DNA of 64,000 nucleotides from CAYRLW01 sp964425215 (GTDB lineage Bacteria; Spirochaetota; Spirochaetia; Treponematales; Breznakiellaceae): the NCBI GenBank assembly GCA_964425215.1, contig CAYRLW010000016.1, positions 1 to 64,000 of the forward strand, in the 5' to 3' direction. This document shows positions 37,937 to 46,149 of this stretch, in pieces. The translations under genes and the position numbers were made by a program. A model generated the notes under the pieces. It saw only the letters and a list, made by a program, of their open reading frames with translations, was not told the origin of the DNA and searched no databases. Every line of letters starts with the position of its first letter. Within the stretch, counting starts at the first letter, position 1.

Positions 37937-39024
37937 ACCTCCGCTCCCTTATCTGGGGTCAACCCCAGCACCGTGAAAATAGCGCACTGGGGAGGAACCC
38001 TTTATCCGCTAAACCTCTAAGAAAGCTCCCCCGGGTTGCCGCGATTTACCTTCTCCTTGTTTTTTTGCCCCTTATCCTTTCGCTGGCTTCCTGCGACCTT
38101 CTGACCATGGATATGTTTCCCAGCTATCTTTCCTACGAAATAGCCCAGGTGGACCTAAAGGGCGAATTGGCAAAAAAAGGAGTCTCCGGCCCCTGGTCTC
38201 TTGAGAAAACGGCCGTTCTCTATACCCCCCTTACGGGGAAACGCTACGTTCTGTTGTATCTGTTTGTTCCCCTGGGGACCCCTTGGCTCGCGGTCATGGA
38301 CGGCGAAAATCTGGACGTTAAAACGGTGGTTCAGGATGCTTTTCTTGGGTCCATGCTGACCGTGGATATGGACGGGTACCTCGTCAGCGCCGGTAGTTCG
38401 GGGGCTAATGTGGTCCGCCTGGACCCACGCAATTTTACCTACTCCACCGTCGGAACCACCATCGATACGGGTAACGTGGAAGCCTTTACCGATGGGACAA
38501 CCGGGACAACCTACGTGGTACAGTATAGTTCCGTAAGCCCAGGCAATTTAAACTATAGATCCTACACTACACCATGGTATAGTGGTACCTATTCCAGTAA
38601 GACTCTGGATTCGGTGTTCTATTGGGACCTGTACCTCAGTTCTATCTATTACGAATGGGGCGTTGTACGCTTCCTTATGACGAGCTCTACCGGATCATCC
38701 TTTGCGGTTCGGTTCCCCACCATAACGGCCTTTACTAATGCTTTTAGCAGTACCTCTATTTTTCAGGATTCCAATGCCCTGGTCGTTTCCCTCCCCCCGG
38801 TCAATAATAATGGCGGTTGGTTAACCCGGGGTGGGGTTATCTTTCTTAAAAAAGATAAGGAAGACCAATTAGTCCGATACAACCCCGATACGGGGAGCGA
38901 GTTGGATTCCCTAACCGTCAAAGGGTTCGGTGATATTCGGTTCGGGTTTTCCTCCGATGGCCAGCGTTGGACCCTGTACGAAGCCGAAACGGGTAAACTG
39001 CATCTTTTAAGGACCTGGTGGTGA
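37930..39024 (+). CDS. Putative outer-surface lipoprotein, beta-propeller-like
   Basis: A 364-residue predicted lipoprotein. The N-terminus is unusually long (about 38 basic residues) before the hydrophobic core YLLLVFLPLILSLASC, where Cys55 is the lipidation site. The mature part is rich in Ser, Thr, Tyr and Gly and shows repeated strand pairs (TGKRYVLLYLF, MDGYLVSAGSSGANVVRLD, DGQRWTLYEAETGKLHLLR), suggestive of a beta-propeller. No enzyme motif is seen. It overlaps both neighbours by 7 bases, and so is made together with the barrel-like proteins on each side. Confidence 0.72.
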   Translation: MVNLRSLIWGQPQHRENSALGRNPLSAKPLRKLPRVAAIYLLLVFLPLILSLASCDLLTMDMFPSYLSYEIAQVDLKGELAKKGVSGPWSLEKTAVLYTPLTGKRYVLLYLFVPLGTPWLAVMDGENLDVKTVVQDAFLGSMLTVDMDGYLVSAGSSGANVVRLDPRNFTYSTVGTTIDTGNVEAFTDGTTGTTYVVQYSSVSPGNLNYRSYTTPWYSGTYSSKTLDSVFYWDLYLSSIYYEWGVVRFLMTSSTGSSFAVRFPTITAFTNAFSSTSIFQDSNALVVSLPPVNNNGGWLTRGGVIFLKKDKEDQLVRYNPDTGSELDSLTVKGFGDIRFGFSSDGQRWTLYEAETGKLHLLRTWW

Positions 39025-40247
39025 CTCAAAGTAAACTTTCGACCGTCCTGGCGACGGTCATGGCCCTTGCGGTCGCCCTTCCTACGGCGGCCCAAAACCC
39101 CCCGGGTGGACGGGTGGGGTACCGGGTGATGACGCGGTTGACGGTCCAGGTATTGGGGACCCTAGCCCCCGGGGCGGGACTCAGCGACGGGGAACTTTGG
39201 GCCGCATCCCTGGATACGGCGATCCGCCGTTCCGGTTACGCCCGGGAGATTCAGCGCTCCGGGGAAGGGGATTTCCTCAAGGCCGCCGCCCTGGGGGGCT
39301 TCCAACTGATTATTCAAGGGACCGCACGGATCGACGGTCCTGCAGAACGGGTTACCGTGGACTACCAGGTTCTGGACGTACTTTCGGGCCAAATCGTTCT
39401 TTCCGATACGATAGCCGCCCCGTTGCCCAACGAATACGAGTTGGGAGAGACCTTTTGGATCCCCCTGATCTCTAAACTGGAAAAGATCGTCCCCACGGAA
39501 CGGCGTACCTACATTCGCATTAGGGGGGAACGGGGGAGTAGGGTCAGCGGTTTTGGTCCCAAGCCCCTGGTTATAGGCGATTCGGGGGAACTGCGGGTAG
39601 AGGTGTTCGTCCCCGGAACCTACCCGTGGAAAGCTGAAAAATGGGGGTCCTTTACCCAAAGCGGGGTCTTCGCCGCCCTGGAGAACGACGCGGTACTCCG
39701 AATCCCCCCGGCGCCGCTCCGCCTCTGGGCTGTGGAGACGGGAATTTATATGATGCAGTTTCCCGATCTGTGGCTTGAACGGTACTTTTTACAGGACCAT
39801 GTATTTGTCCGTTTGGGGCTTCAACAGTACCTCTTTGGTTTTTATCTTCCCGATCCCTATTCTAGTAGCATAACTAAATACCAGGGAATAATTTCATTAC
39901 CCATGGTACAACCAGGGTTTGCCTTGGGGTACCAGTTCGGTGCCCCGGAAAATTTTATACATCCGTACGTCTACGGCGCCGCTTTGCTTCGGTACGATTT
40001 GGATATACGGGTCCCCGATCCCATAGCCCCTCTGGAAACCCAGGGTATGTTCGGCCTTAGTTGGCGCGCTACTCCCCGTGTTTCCCTGTTCGCGGAAATA
40101 GGGACTTCCTTCTATCCCTTCTGCAAGGGCTATTTGATGATGGCTTCCAAAGGCGCCACCGATGAGGGCCCCTTCGCGGTTTTGTACGGCAACGACTATT
40201 TTCTTGAATTTCCCCGCTGGCGACTGGGTGTGAGGTTCTTCCTATGA
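39018..40247 (+). CDS. Exported protein with globular, beta and barrel-like regions (paralogue of 36653 product)
   Basis: A 409-residue exported protein, signal peptide about 1-25 (VLATVMALAVALPTAAQ). Residues 30-165 resemble the globular part of the 36653 protein (FQLIIQGTARIDGPAERVTVDYQVLD). A short beta domain (YIRIRGERGSRVSGFG, LRVEVFVPGTYPW) and a 180-residue barrel-like C-terminus ending VRFFL follow. Terminal Phe or Trp-type ends are usual for outer-membrane proteins. It begins with GTG overlapping the preceding lipoprotein gene and ends in an ATGA overlap with the next one. The function is not known. Confidence 0.7.
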   Translation: MVTQSKLSTVLATVMALAVALPTAAQNPPGGRVGYRVMTRLTVQVLGTLAPGAGLSDGELWAASLDTAIRRSGYAREIQRSGEGDFLKAAALGGFQLIIQGTARIDGPAERVTVDYQVLDVLSGQIVLSDTIAAPLPNEYELGETFWIPLISKLEKIVPTERRTYIRIRGERGSRVSGFGPKPLVIGDSGELRVEVFVPGTYPWKAEKWGSFTQSGVFAALENDAVLRIPPAPLRLWAVETGIYMMQFPDLWLERYFLQDHVFVRLGLQQYLFGFYLPDPYSSSITKYQGIISLPMVQPGFALGYQFGAPENFIHPYVYGAALLRYDLDIRVPDPIAPLETQGMFGLSWRATPRVSLFAEIGTSFYPFCKGYLMMASKGATDEGPFAVLYGNDYFLEFPRWRLGVRFFL

Positions 40248-41323
40248 AAGCTCCGCAACGGATTGGGACGATGGGGAAGAGAGCCCCCCTTCGATGGTTG
40301 TTTTTGATCCTGATGGTACTCTTTGGCTTGGGCGTAAGTTCCTGTTGGCACCCCCCCTTTAACGCGGATATCAGCGCCTCCGAGTTTACGGTCTCTAAGC
40401 TGGGCGACCCCGTTTGGGCTGTAAGTATCAATTTATCCTCCGAAGCTTCCGGGGGCTACTATCTACCCTACCGGGACCCCTCGGAGTATTACCACGGCGC
40501 CTGGGTTTGGAAATCCTCCAGCCAGATACGGTTTGGTTATCTCACCATTACCGGGCCCACCGCATACACCTTTAGCACTTCTTACAATAGTTTTCCCAAC
40601 GAAATGGGAAACGCCGCCCAAATCAGAACCCCCATGGGGGCTAATACCGCGTACAATTACGTTTTCTTTGGTTCTTCCGGGAATAATGGGATTGTCCAAT
40701 ATCTTCTAAGTACGACCATGCCCGCGTATTGGTCTCCCACCCCACCGCCCGCGGTTGGTATGGGTATGGTTCCCGATACAACTACCAATACGAACGATTG
40801 GTTTTATATTGCCTTTTTTAGTGAGGGGATATTAAACTACTCGTATCAACAAATAAACAGTGGATCGACGTTTCCTCCAAGCCCGTCAGGTGGTGCTTTC
40901 ACCCATTCGGTTCCCGTGCCCGTGGCCCCGGGGTTTTTTGCCCAATCCCCTGCCAACGGGGGCTTTTATCTTTCCGCTAAAATGGCTAGCGGCGCCTACG
41001 AAACCTTCTACTGGAGTTCCATCGCCGCGGTTCCGGTCCGGCTTCCGGTAACCGTACAAATTACGGGAATGCTTTCCGACGGAAGACTGTTGGCCGATTC
41101 CTCTTCCTCCCTTTCGGTGTATAGCCCCACGGGGGACTACCTGTTCACCATCAACACCGGAGCCCTCCGTTTGGTCCATGAACGTTTCGATTCGGTTAAT
41201 ACCTGCTGGATTAGCGTCTTTTCCCGGACGGTGGCTATTCCTCAGCAAAATTCGGATAACGACCAGTACCTTATTCAGATATACGAAATAAAGACCCAAA
41301 ACCTGCGGGATCTGGCACGCTAG
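40244..41323 (+). CDS. Putative outer-surface lipoprotein, second of the operon
   Basis: A 359-residue predicted lipoprotein. The hydrophobic stretch WLFLILMVLFGLGVSSC ends in the lipidation Cys (about residue 34). The mature protein is rich in Ser, Tyr, Pro and aromatic residues with strand-like repeats (SSQIRFGYLTITGP, TAYNYVFFGSSGNNGIVQYLL, DGRLLADSSSSLSVYSPTGDYLFTI). It is not clearly homologous to the 37930 lipoprotein by eye but similar in size, composition and place after a barrel-like gene. ATGA overlap joins it to the 39018 gene. It ends three bases from the convergent coiled-coil gene. Confidence 0.7.
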   Translation: MKAPQRIGTMGKRAPLRWLFLILMVLFGLGVSSCWHPPFNADISASEFTVSKLGDPVWAVSINLSSEASGGYYLPYRDPSEYYHGAWVWKSSSQIRFGYLTITGPTAYTFSTSYNSFPNEMGNAAQIRTPMGANTAYNYVFFGSSGNNGIVQYLLSTTMPAYWSPTPPPAVGMGMVPDTTTNTNDWFYIAFFSEGILNYSYQQINSGSTFPPSPSGGAFTHSVPVPVAPGFFAQSPANGGFYLSAKMASGAYETFYWSSIAAVPVRLPVTVQITGMLSDGRLLADSSSSLSVYSPTGDYLFTINTGALRLVHERFDSVNTCWISVFSRTVAIPQQNSDNDQYLIQIYEIKTQNLRDLAR

Positions 41324-41326
41324 ACC

Positions 41327-43693
41327 TCACCGCAGGCCCCGCCGCAGGGTTTCGATAAAGGCGCTCATGTCCTTGTCGTCCTTGTATCGGCTTGTAATGT
41401 CCTGGAAATACTGATTCCGGGAAGCCTGGTCCTTCAGTCGCAGGGCGTTATCGGCGATGGTCATGGCGTTATAGATGCTCTCCTTCTGTCCCGCCGCCAC
41501 AAAGTCCTTTTCGTACCGGGCTATGCGTTCCCGAAGGTCGGGAAAAGCTTGCCGGGTGTCCGGGGCGGTTAGGAACGCGTCCAACTGGGACCGGGCTTCT
41601 ACCAGGGCGGAGGCGCCCGACTTGGCTAGGGCGCTGTTCTCCGCCTGCTGGTACTGGGCGTAACTTACCAAAAGGGTATCGTACTTCTTAGCCGCTAAGG
41701 AAAGGCGGGCGTTTTCTTCCCGAAGTTTAGCCAGGTCTTGGGCTAGGGTCGCGCTCTTTTCATCGGTTCCTCCTGCGGAGGTTCCTGTCGCCGTGGTTCC
41801 TGTGTCGCTAGACGCGGTATTTTTTGCCGCCGCCATGGTGTTTTGCCGGGTCTCTTCCAATAATTTTTCCAATTGGGCGTTCTTTTGTTCCAGATCGGCG
41901 ATTCGGCTAGCGGAGAGGGTGGTTTGGTTAGAGGCGTTTTGCAGGTCCGCGGTAAGCTGTTCAATTTTAGCGTTCAGGTCCTGAATTTTCCCGTCCCGTT
42001 CTTTAATTTGACTTTGATTATCCTTTGATAGGGCCGTAAAGGCCTGGTTTATCCCGGAAGCGGCGTCGTTGGTCTGATCCGCGTCGGGGAAGGAAGCGAG
42101 GACCTGGGTGTACAAAGCCGCCGCTTCCTTCCACCGCTGGTTATCCATTTCCCGCTTTGCCCGGGTCATAAGGCCCTGGGCAGATCGGGTGTCGGAGGAC
42201 CGTTTTTCCCCATTTCCCCGCTGGTAGCCCAGGTTGGCGATTCCATCCACCAGGGCCTTGGAGTCGGCTTCCGAAAGGCCCAAAAGCAGGGCCGCTTCCG
42301 TATACGCCGCCGCGGAGGCGCCGTAGTCCTTGGCGGTAAAGGCGGCCTTCCCCCTGTCCAGCGCGCGGAGCGCCTGGGCTTGTTTTTGGGCGTTCTGCTG
42401 GTCCCGCAGGTCCATAAAGTAACTGTGGGCCGACAGGATCTCGGGAATTTTGGCCAAAGCCTGGTTGTATAGGTCCGTGGCCCTGTCGTTTTGGCCCGAC
42501 TTTAGGGCAGTTTGGGCCTGGGCCGTCAGATCCCGTACGGCGGAAACCAGCTCGGCCTGGGAAAGAAGCAGGGTATTGTCGGTTTTTGCCTGTTCCAGTT
42601 GGGTCCGGGCCAGCTGGGAGAACACGTCCGCGGCGAACAGGTCCGCGGGCCGCCGATTTTGAAGACCCGTAAGGGACGCCAGACTAGGGTCCGATAGGTA
42701 GGACCGAAGGGCCGCCGCGTTGGTCGCCGCGTCTTCGTACCGGTTTTCCTGGAGGGCGGAACGGACCGCCAAGTAGAGACCCACGATCCGGTCTTCCGCG
42801 GCGGCGGTATTTTTCCGTTGTTCCTCCATTTTAGCCAGTTCAGCCTTCGCCTGGGCTAATCCCGAGGAAGCCTGCTGGGCCTGGGCGGCCAATTCCTGGG
42901 TTTTTGCTTCCATGGAAGCGCGGAGCTGTTCTTCCCTCTTTTGAGACTCCTCCTGGATTTTCTTTCGTTCGTCGTTCAACGCGGCGATACTGCTCTGGTA
43001 TTCCTTCCGTAATTTATCGTAGTTCGCCTCCGCAACGGCCCGTTCGGCGGCTAGGGAAGCCTTGTAGCTATCAATTTCCTTTTGAATCGCCGCCATTTTT
43101 TCCTGTTCAAACTTTTTCAAACGTTCCTGAATAACCAGATCGGAAAGTCCCTGGGCGATTAACCGGGCCTTTTCCTGCTCCAACTCCTTCTGCAGTTGGG
43201 CCTTTAACTCCGCTTCCTTGCTGGCCAAGCGCTGTTCAAAACTGGCCTGTAGTTTTGTCTGCTCCTGCTCCATGGCCGCTAAGCGGTTTTGGAAGTCGGA
43301 AATTTGTTTATCCTTTTCCGATAAACGGGATTCGGCGTCCTTTTTAAGCTCCTGGATCAGCTTGCCCTCCGCCGAATTGAGGGTACCCGTGGAGCTTGAA
43401 TACTGGGCTTCTTTTTGAGAAAAGAGAACCGAAAGGCCCCACAGGGCAGAGGCGGTACACCCGATGGCAATAAGGTTCACCAGGAGAGGAAACAGGAACC
43501 CCTGTTTAAGGGGCGTGATAGCCAAACGTTCGGGGGTAATGGAGATACGATTTTTTCGGGAAATTTCGTCGATCTGGGCGCTGATTTCCCTCCGGTCCTC
43601 CGCGTCTATCCCCGAAAATTGATCTTCCCCTTCGCTTGCCGGGGGAACTTCCTGAACTTCCATAGCCTTTTGCAACAGCCCTTTTTTTGACAC
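41327..43693 (-). CDS. Membrane-anchored coiled-coil/TPR protein of unknown function
   Basis: About 788 residues. A charged cytoplasmic N-terminus has RREISAQIDEISRKNRISITPERL, and one membrane helix lies at about 65-90 (LFPLLVNLIAIGCTASALWGL). A very long coiled coil runs over about 110-310 (Glu, Lys, Gln, Ala), then helical TPR-like repeats at about 310-560, a second coiled coil at about 570-640, a Thr/Ser/Gly linker, and a helical end. The layout repeats that of the 30064 protein at larger size. I prefer GTG 43693 with GAGGA upstream; GTG 43729 is open too. The role may be structural, at the envelope; that is a guess. Confidence 0.75.
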   Translation of the reverse strand: MSKKGLLQKAMEVQEVPPASEGEDQFSGIDAEDRREISAQIDEISRKNRISITPERLAITPLKQGFLFPLLVNLIAIGCTASALWGLSVLFSQKEAQYSSSTGTLNSAEGKLIQELKKDAESRLSEKDKQISDFQNRLAAMEQEQTKLQASFEQRLASKEAELKAQLQKELEQEKARLIAQGLSDLVIQERLKKFEQEKMAAIQKEIDSYKASLAAERAVAEANYDKLRKEYQSSIAALNDERKKIQEESQKREEQLRASMEAKTQELAAQAQQASSGLAQAKAELAKMEEQRKNTAAAEDRIVGLYLAVRSALQENRYEDAATNAAALRSYLSDPSLASLTGLQNRRPADLFAADVFSQLARTQLEQAKTDNTLLLSQAELVSAVRDLTAQAQTALKSGQNDRATDLYNQALAKIPEILSAHSYFMDLRDQQNAQKQAQALRALDRGKAAFTAKDYGASAAAYTEAALLLGLSEADSKALVDGIANLGYQRGNGEKRSSDTRSAQGLMTRAKREMDNQRWKEAAALYTQVLASFPDADQTNDAASGINQAFTALSKDNQSQIKERDGKIQDLNAKIEQLTADLQNASNQTTLSASRIADLEQKNAQLEKLLEETRQNTMAAAKNTASSDTGTTATGTSAGGTDEKSATLAQDLAKLREENARLSLAAKKYDTLLVSYAQYQQAENSALAKSGASALVEARSQLDAFLTAPDTRQAFPDLRERIARYEKDFVAAGQKESIYNAMTIADNALRLKDQASRNQYFQDITSRYKDDKDMSAFIETLRRGLR

Positions 43694-43892
43694 AATCCTC
43701 ACCCCTACCTGGAAATACCCGTAAAACACCTGGAAACAAAAAACCTTGAAAAAATAGCCCTATTCCCAGGTCTTTCACGGTTTCGATGGCCTTTTACGTT
43801 CTGACATGCTTTAAAGGCCCACCCATTACCGTAACTATAATCCCCCAAGGCGGCGGTCGCAATACGGAACGAAAAAAATCAGCATTTTACTT

Positions 43893-44042
43893 GAGGTGTT
43901 TGCAAAAGTCTGTAACTTTTGCAAACACCTCTTGCAGAATTTTGCAATTTAAAAATAAATATTTATATTATAAAGAATAGGAAAAATACTGCATATACAT
44001 CTAAGGTAGCTCTTTCAAAACTAAGGGAGTTTTGAAAGAGCT
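43893..44042. repeat. Double-hairpin repeat, copy A (complete)
   Basis: A 150-bp element. A first hairpin has a perfect 17-bp stem (43893-43909 with 43915-43931, GAGGTGTTTGCAAAAGT), then a 76-bp AT-rich core containing TTTTGCAATTTAAAAATAAA and AAAAATACTGCATATACATC, then a second hairpin with a perfect 15-bp stem (44008-44022 with 44028-44042, AGCTCTTTCAAAACT). Copy B at 56892-57042 is nearly the same in the opposite direction. It sits upstream of leuC. The 200 bp before it, up to the 41327 gene, show no gene I can support. Confidence 0.85.
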
Positions 44043-44092
44043 TTACTTTACTATATATTACTGATATAGTAATATATATGTGGAGGATTTTT

Positions 44093-45493
44093 ATGGGAAA
44101 AACCCTGCTTGATAAGGTGTGGGATCTGCATAGGGTGACTGCCCTCCCTTCCGGGGAAGACCAGCTGTTTATCGGTCTTCACCTGATCCACGAGGTAACG
44201 TCGCCCCAGGCTTTTTCTATGGTACGAGAACGGGGACTCTCGGTACTCCGGGCCGATAGAACCTTTGCCACGGTGGACCACATTGTACCCACGGATAGCC
44301 ACCACAGGCCCCTCCAGGACCCCTTGGCGGAGGAAATGCTCCAGGCTTTGGAAAAGAACACCCGGGATTTTGGAATTACCTTTCTTGATTGGAATAGCGG
44401 AAAACAGGGGATAGTTCACGTGGTGGGCCCCGAGCTTGGTTTGACCCAACCGGGAATGACTATTGTGTGCGGGGATTCCCACACGTCTACCCACGGGGCC
44501 CTGGGAGCCGTGGCGTTTGGGATTGGGACCAGTCAAATTCGTGACGTGCTTGCCAGCCAAACCTTGGCGCTTACCAAACCAAAGGTGCGCCAAATTCGTT
44601 TTTCAGGCCAAGCAAGCCGGGGGGTCTACGCAAAGGATTACATCCTGGCCCTAATCGCCCAGCTGGGGGTCAACGGGGGCATCGGTTACGCCTACGAATA
44701 CTCAGGCTCGGCCATCGAAAGCCTGGGCATGGAGGGCCGGTTGACCCTCTGCAACATGAGCATCGAAGGGGGCGCCCGGTGCGGGTACATCAACCCGGAC
44801 GGGGTAACCGTGGAATACCTGCGGAACCGGCCCTACGTTCCCCGGGGCGAGGCGTTTGAAAAGGCCCGGGAGTTTTGGCTGTCCATGGCTTCGGACGGCG
44901 ACGCGGTGTACGACGACCAAAGGGAAATAGACGTATCCTCCCTGGAGCCCATGGTTACCTGGGGAATCAACCCCGGACAGGGTATGGGGGTCGGTCAGAC
45001 CTTGCCCAAGCCGGAAGATTTGGGTGCCGGAGCGGAAACGGCCCGGCGGGCCTACGAACACATGGGCCTGAAGGCAGGGGAAAAAATTGTGGGGACCAAA
45101 ATTGACGTGGCCTTTGTGGGCAGTTGTACCAACGGCCGTTTAAGCGACCTGCGGGAAGCGGCGGAGGTGGTTCGAGGCCACCGGGTTGCTTCCCACGTTC
45201 GCTCTCTGGTAGTACCGGGGTCCCAACAGGTAAAGGCCGCAGCGGAAGCCGAGGGCCTGGACCGAATTTTTAAGGAAGCGGGGTTCCAGTGGCGGGACGC
45301 GGGGTGTTCCCTCTGTTTAGCCATGAACCCTGACCGGTTACAGGGCAGGGAGCTTTCCGCTTCCTCGTCCAACCGGAACTTTATTGGCCGCCAGGGCTCC
45401 GCTCTTGGACGGACCATGCTGATGAGCCCCGCCATGGTCGCCGCGGCGGCGGTTTCGGGGCACATCGCGGATGTACGGGAGTTTTTGCGATGA
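44093..45493 (+). CDS. leuC: 3-isopropylmalate dehydratase large subunit
   Basis: The large subunit of isopropylmalate isomerase in leucine synthesis, 466 residues. The three Cys that hold the 4Fe-4S cluster are in FVGSCTNGRLSDL and DAGCSLCLAMNPD. VDHIVPTDSH, GDSHTSTHGALGAVAFGIGTS and the end SSNRNFIGRQG...TMLMSPAMVAAAAVSG are typical. The ATG at 44093 follows GGAGG, and the open frame five codons upstream lies on that site. Citraconate-type homologues cannot be excluded, but the leuD and ilvBN neighbours favour leucine. It lies next to repeat copy A. Confidence 0.95.
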   Translation: MGKTLLDKVWDLHRVTALPSGEDQLFIGLHLIHEVTSPQAFSMVRERGLSVLRADRTFATVDHIVPTDSHHRPLQDPLAEEMLQALEKNTRDFGITFLDWNSGKQGIVHVVGPELGLTQPGMTIVCGDSHTSTHGALGAVAFGIGTSQIRDVLASQTLALTKPKVRQIRFSGQASRGVYAKDYILALIAQLGVNGGIGYAYEYSGSAIESLGMEGRLTLCNMSIEGGARCGYINPDGVTVEYLRNRPYVPRGEAFEKAREFWLSMASDGDAVYDDQREIDVSSLEPMVTWGINPGQGMGVGQTLPKPEDLGAGAETARRAYEHMGLKAGEKIVGTKIDVAFVGSCTNGRLSDLREAAEVVRGHRVASHVRSLVVPGSQQVKAAAEAEGLDRIFKEAGFQWRDAGCSLCLAMNPDRLQGRELSASSSNRNFIGRQGSALGRTMLMSPAMVAAAAVSGHIADVREFLR

Positions 45494-46149
45494 ACATAGA
45501 TACCATTGAGGGACGGGGGATACCCCTTCGGGGCGACGAGATCGATACGGACCGGATTATCCCCGCCCGGTTTCTCCTCTGCGTTACCTTTGACGAATTG
45601 GGAAAGGAAGTCTTTAAGGATGAGCGTTTTACGGCCCAGGGGGAAGTAAAATCCCATCCCTTTAACCAAGACCAGTACCAGGGAGCTTCGATCCTGGTGG
45701 TCAACCGGAACTTTGGTTGCGGTTCTTCCCGGGAACACGCTCCCCAGGCTCTATACCGCTGGGGGATTCGGGCTTTGGTGGGAATTTCCTTTGCCGATAT
45801 TTTCGCGGGGAACTGCGCCGCCATAGGCCTCCCGGCGGTAACGGCGGACGCGGGAGCGGTGGAGGCCCTGCAGGATCTTTTAGAGCGGGAGCCTTCGATA
45901 CGACTAACGGTAGACCTGCAGGGGGGAACCCTGGGGTATACCACCCGGGACGGGATAGGCCACCGCCTTCCGGTGTTCCTGTCCCCGGCCCAAAAACAAA
46001 AGTTTACCAGCGGGACCTGGGATTCCACGGCTCTCCTTTTAGAAAACCGTTCGGCTATCGAAGAACGGGCCACAAAAATTCCCTACCTGGGCTTTTATCA
46101 AACAGCGCAGGTTCAAGAAAAGGCTTCTGCCAAAGGATGGGTTCCATGA
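45490..46149 (+). CDS. leuD: 3-isopropylmalate dehydratase small subunit
   Basis: The swivel-domain partner of LeuC, 219 residues. GDEIDTDRIIPARFL, NFGCGSSREHAPQALYRWGIRALVGISFADIF and NCAAIGLPAV are family signatures; the SSREHA loop binds the substrate carboxylates. It overlaps leuC by ATGA and is overlapped by ilvB at its stop (CCATGA), so the four genes are one coupled unit. Confidence 0.95.
   Translation: MNIDTIEGRGIPLRGDEIDTDRIIPARFLLCVTFDELGKEVFKDERFTAQGEVKSHPFNQDQYQGASILVVNRNFGCGSSREHAPQALYRWGIRALVGISFADIFAGNCAAIGLPAVTADAGAVEALQDLLEREPSIRLTVDLQGGTLGYTTRDGIGHRLPVFLSPAQKQKFTSGTWDSTALLLENRSAIEERATKIPYLGFYQTAQVQEKASAKGWVP

Noticed and set aside
43786..43980. 64-residue plus-strand ORF before leuC
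   Set aside because: It runs into repeat copy A, has no ribosome site and reads like no protein family. The open frame is chance.
43893..44042. Repeat copy A as a CRISPR array or T-box leader of leuC
   Set aside because: There are two different hairpins, not regular spacers, and no T-box sequence or specifier loop. The near-identical copy B is not in front of an amino acid gene.
45717..46145. Extended N-terminus of ilvB (143 extra codons)
   Set aside because: This extension overlaps leuD in another frame and is Gly/Arg/Pro-rich; the family start is the ATG at 46146.
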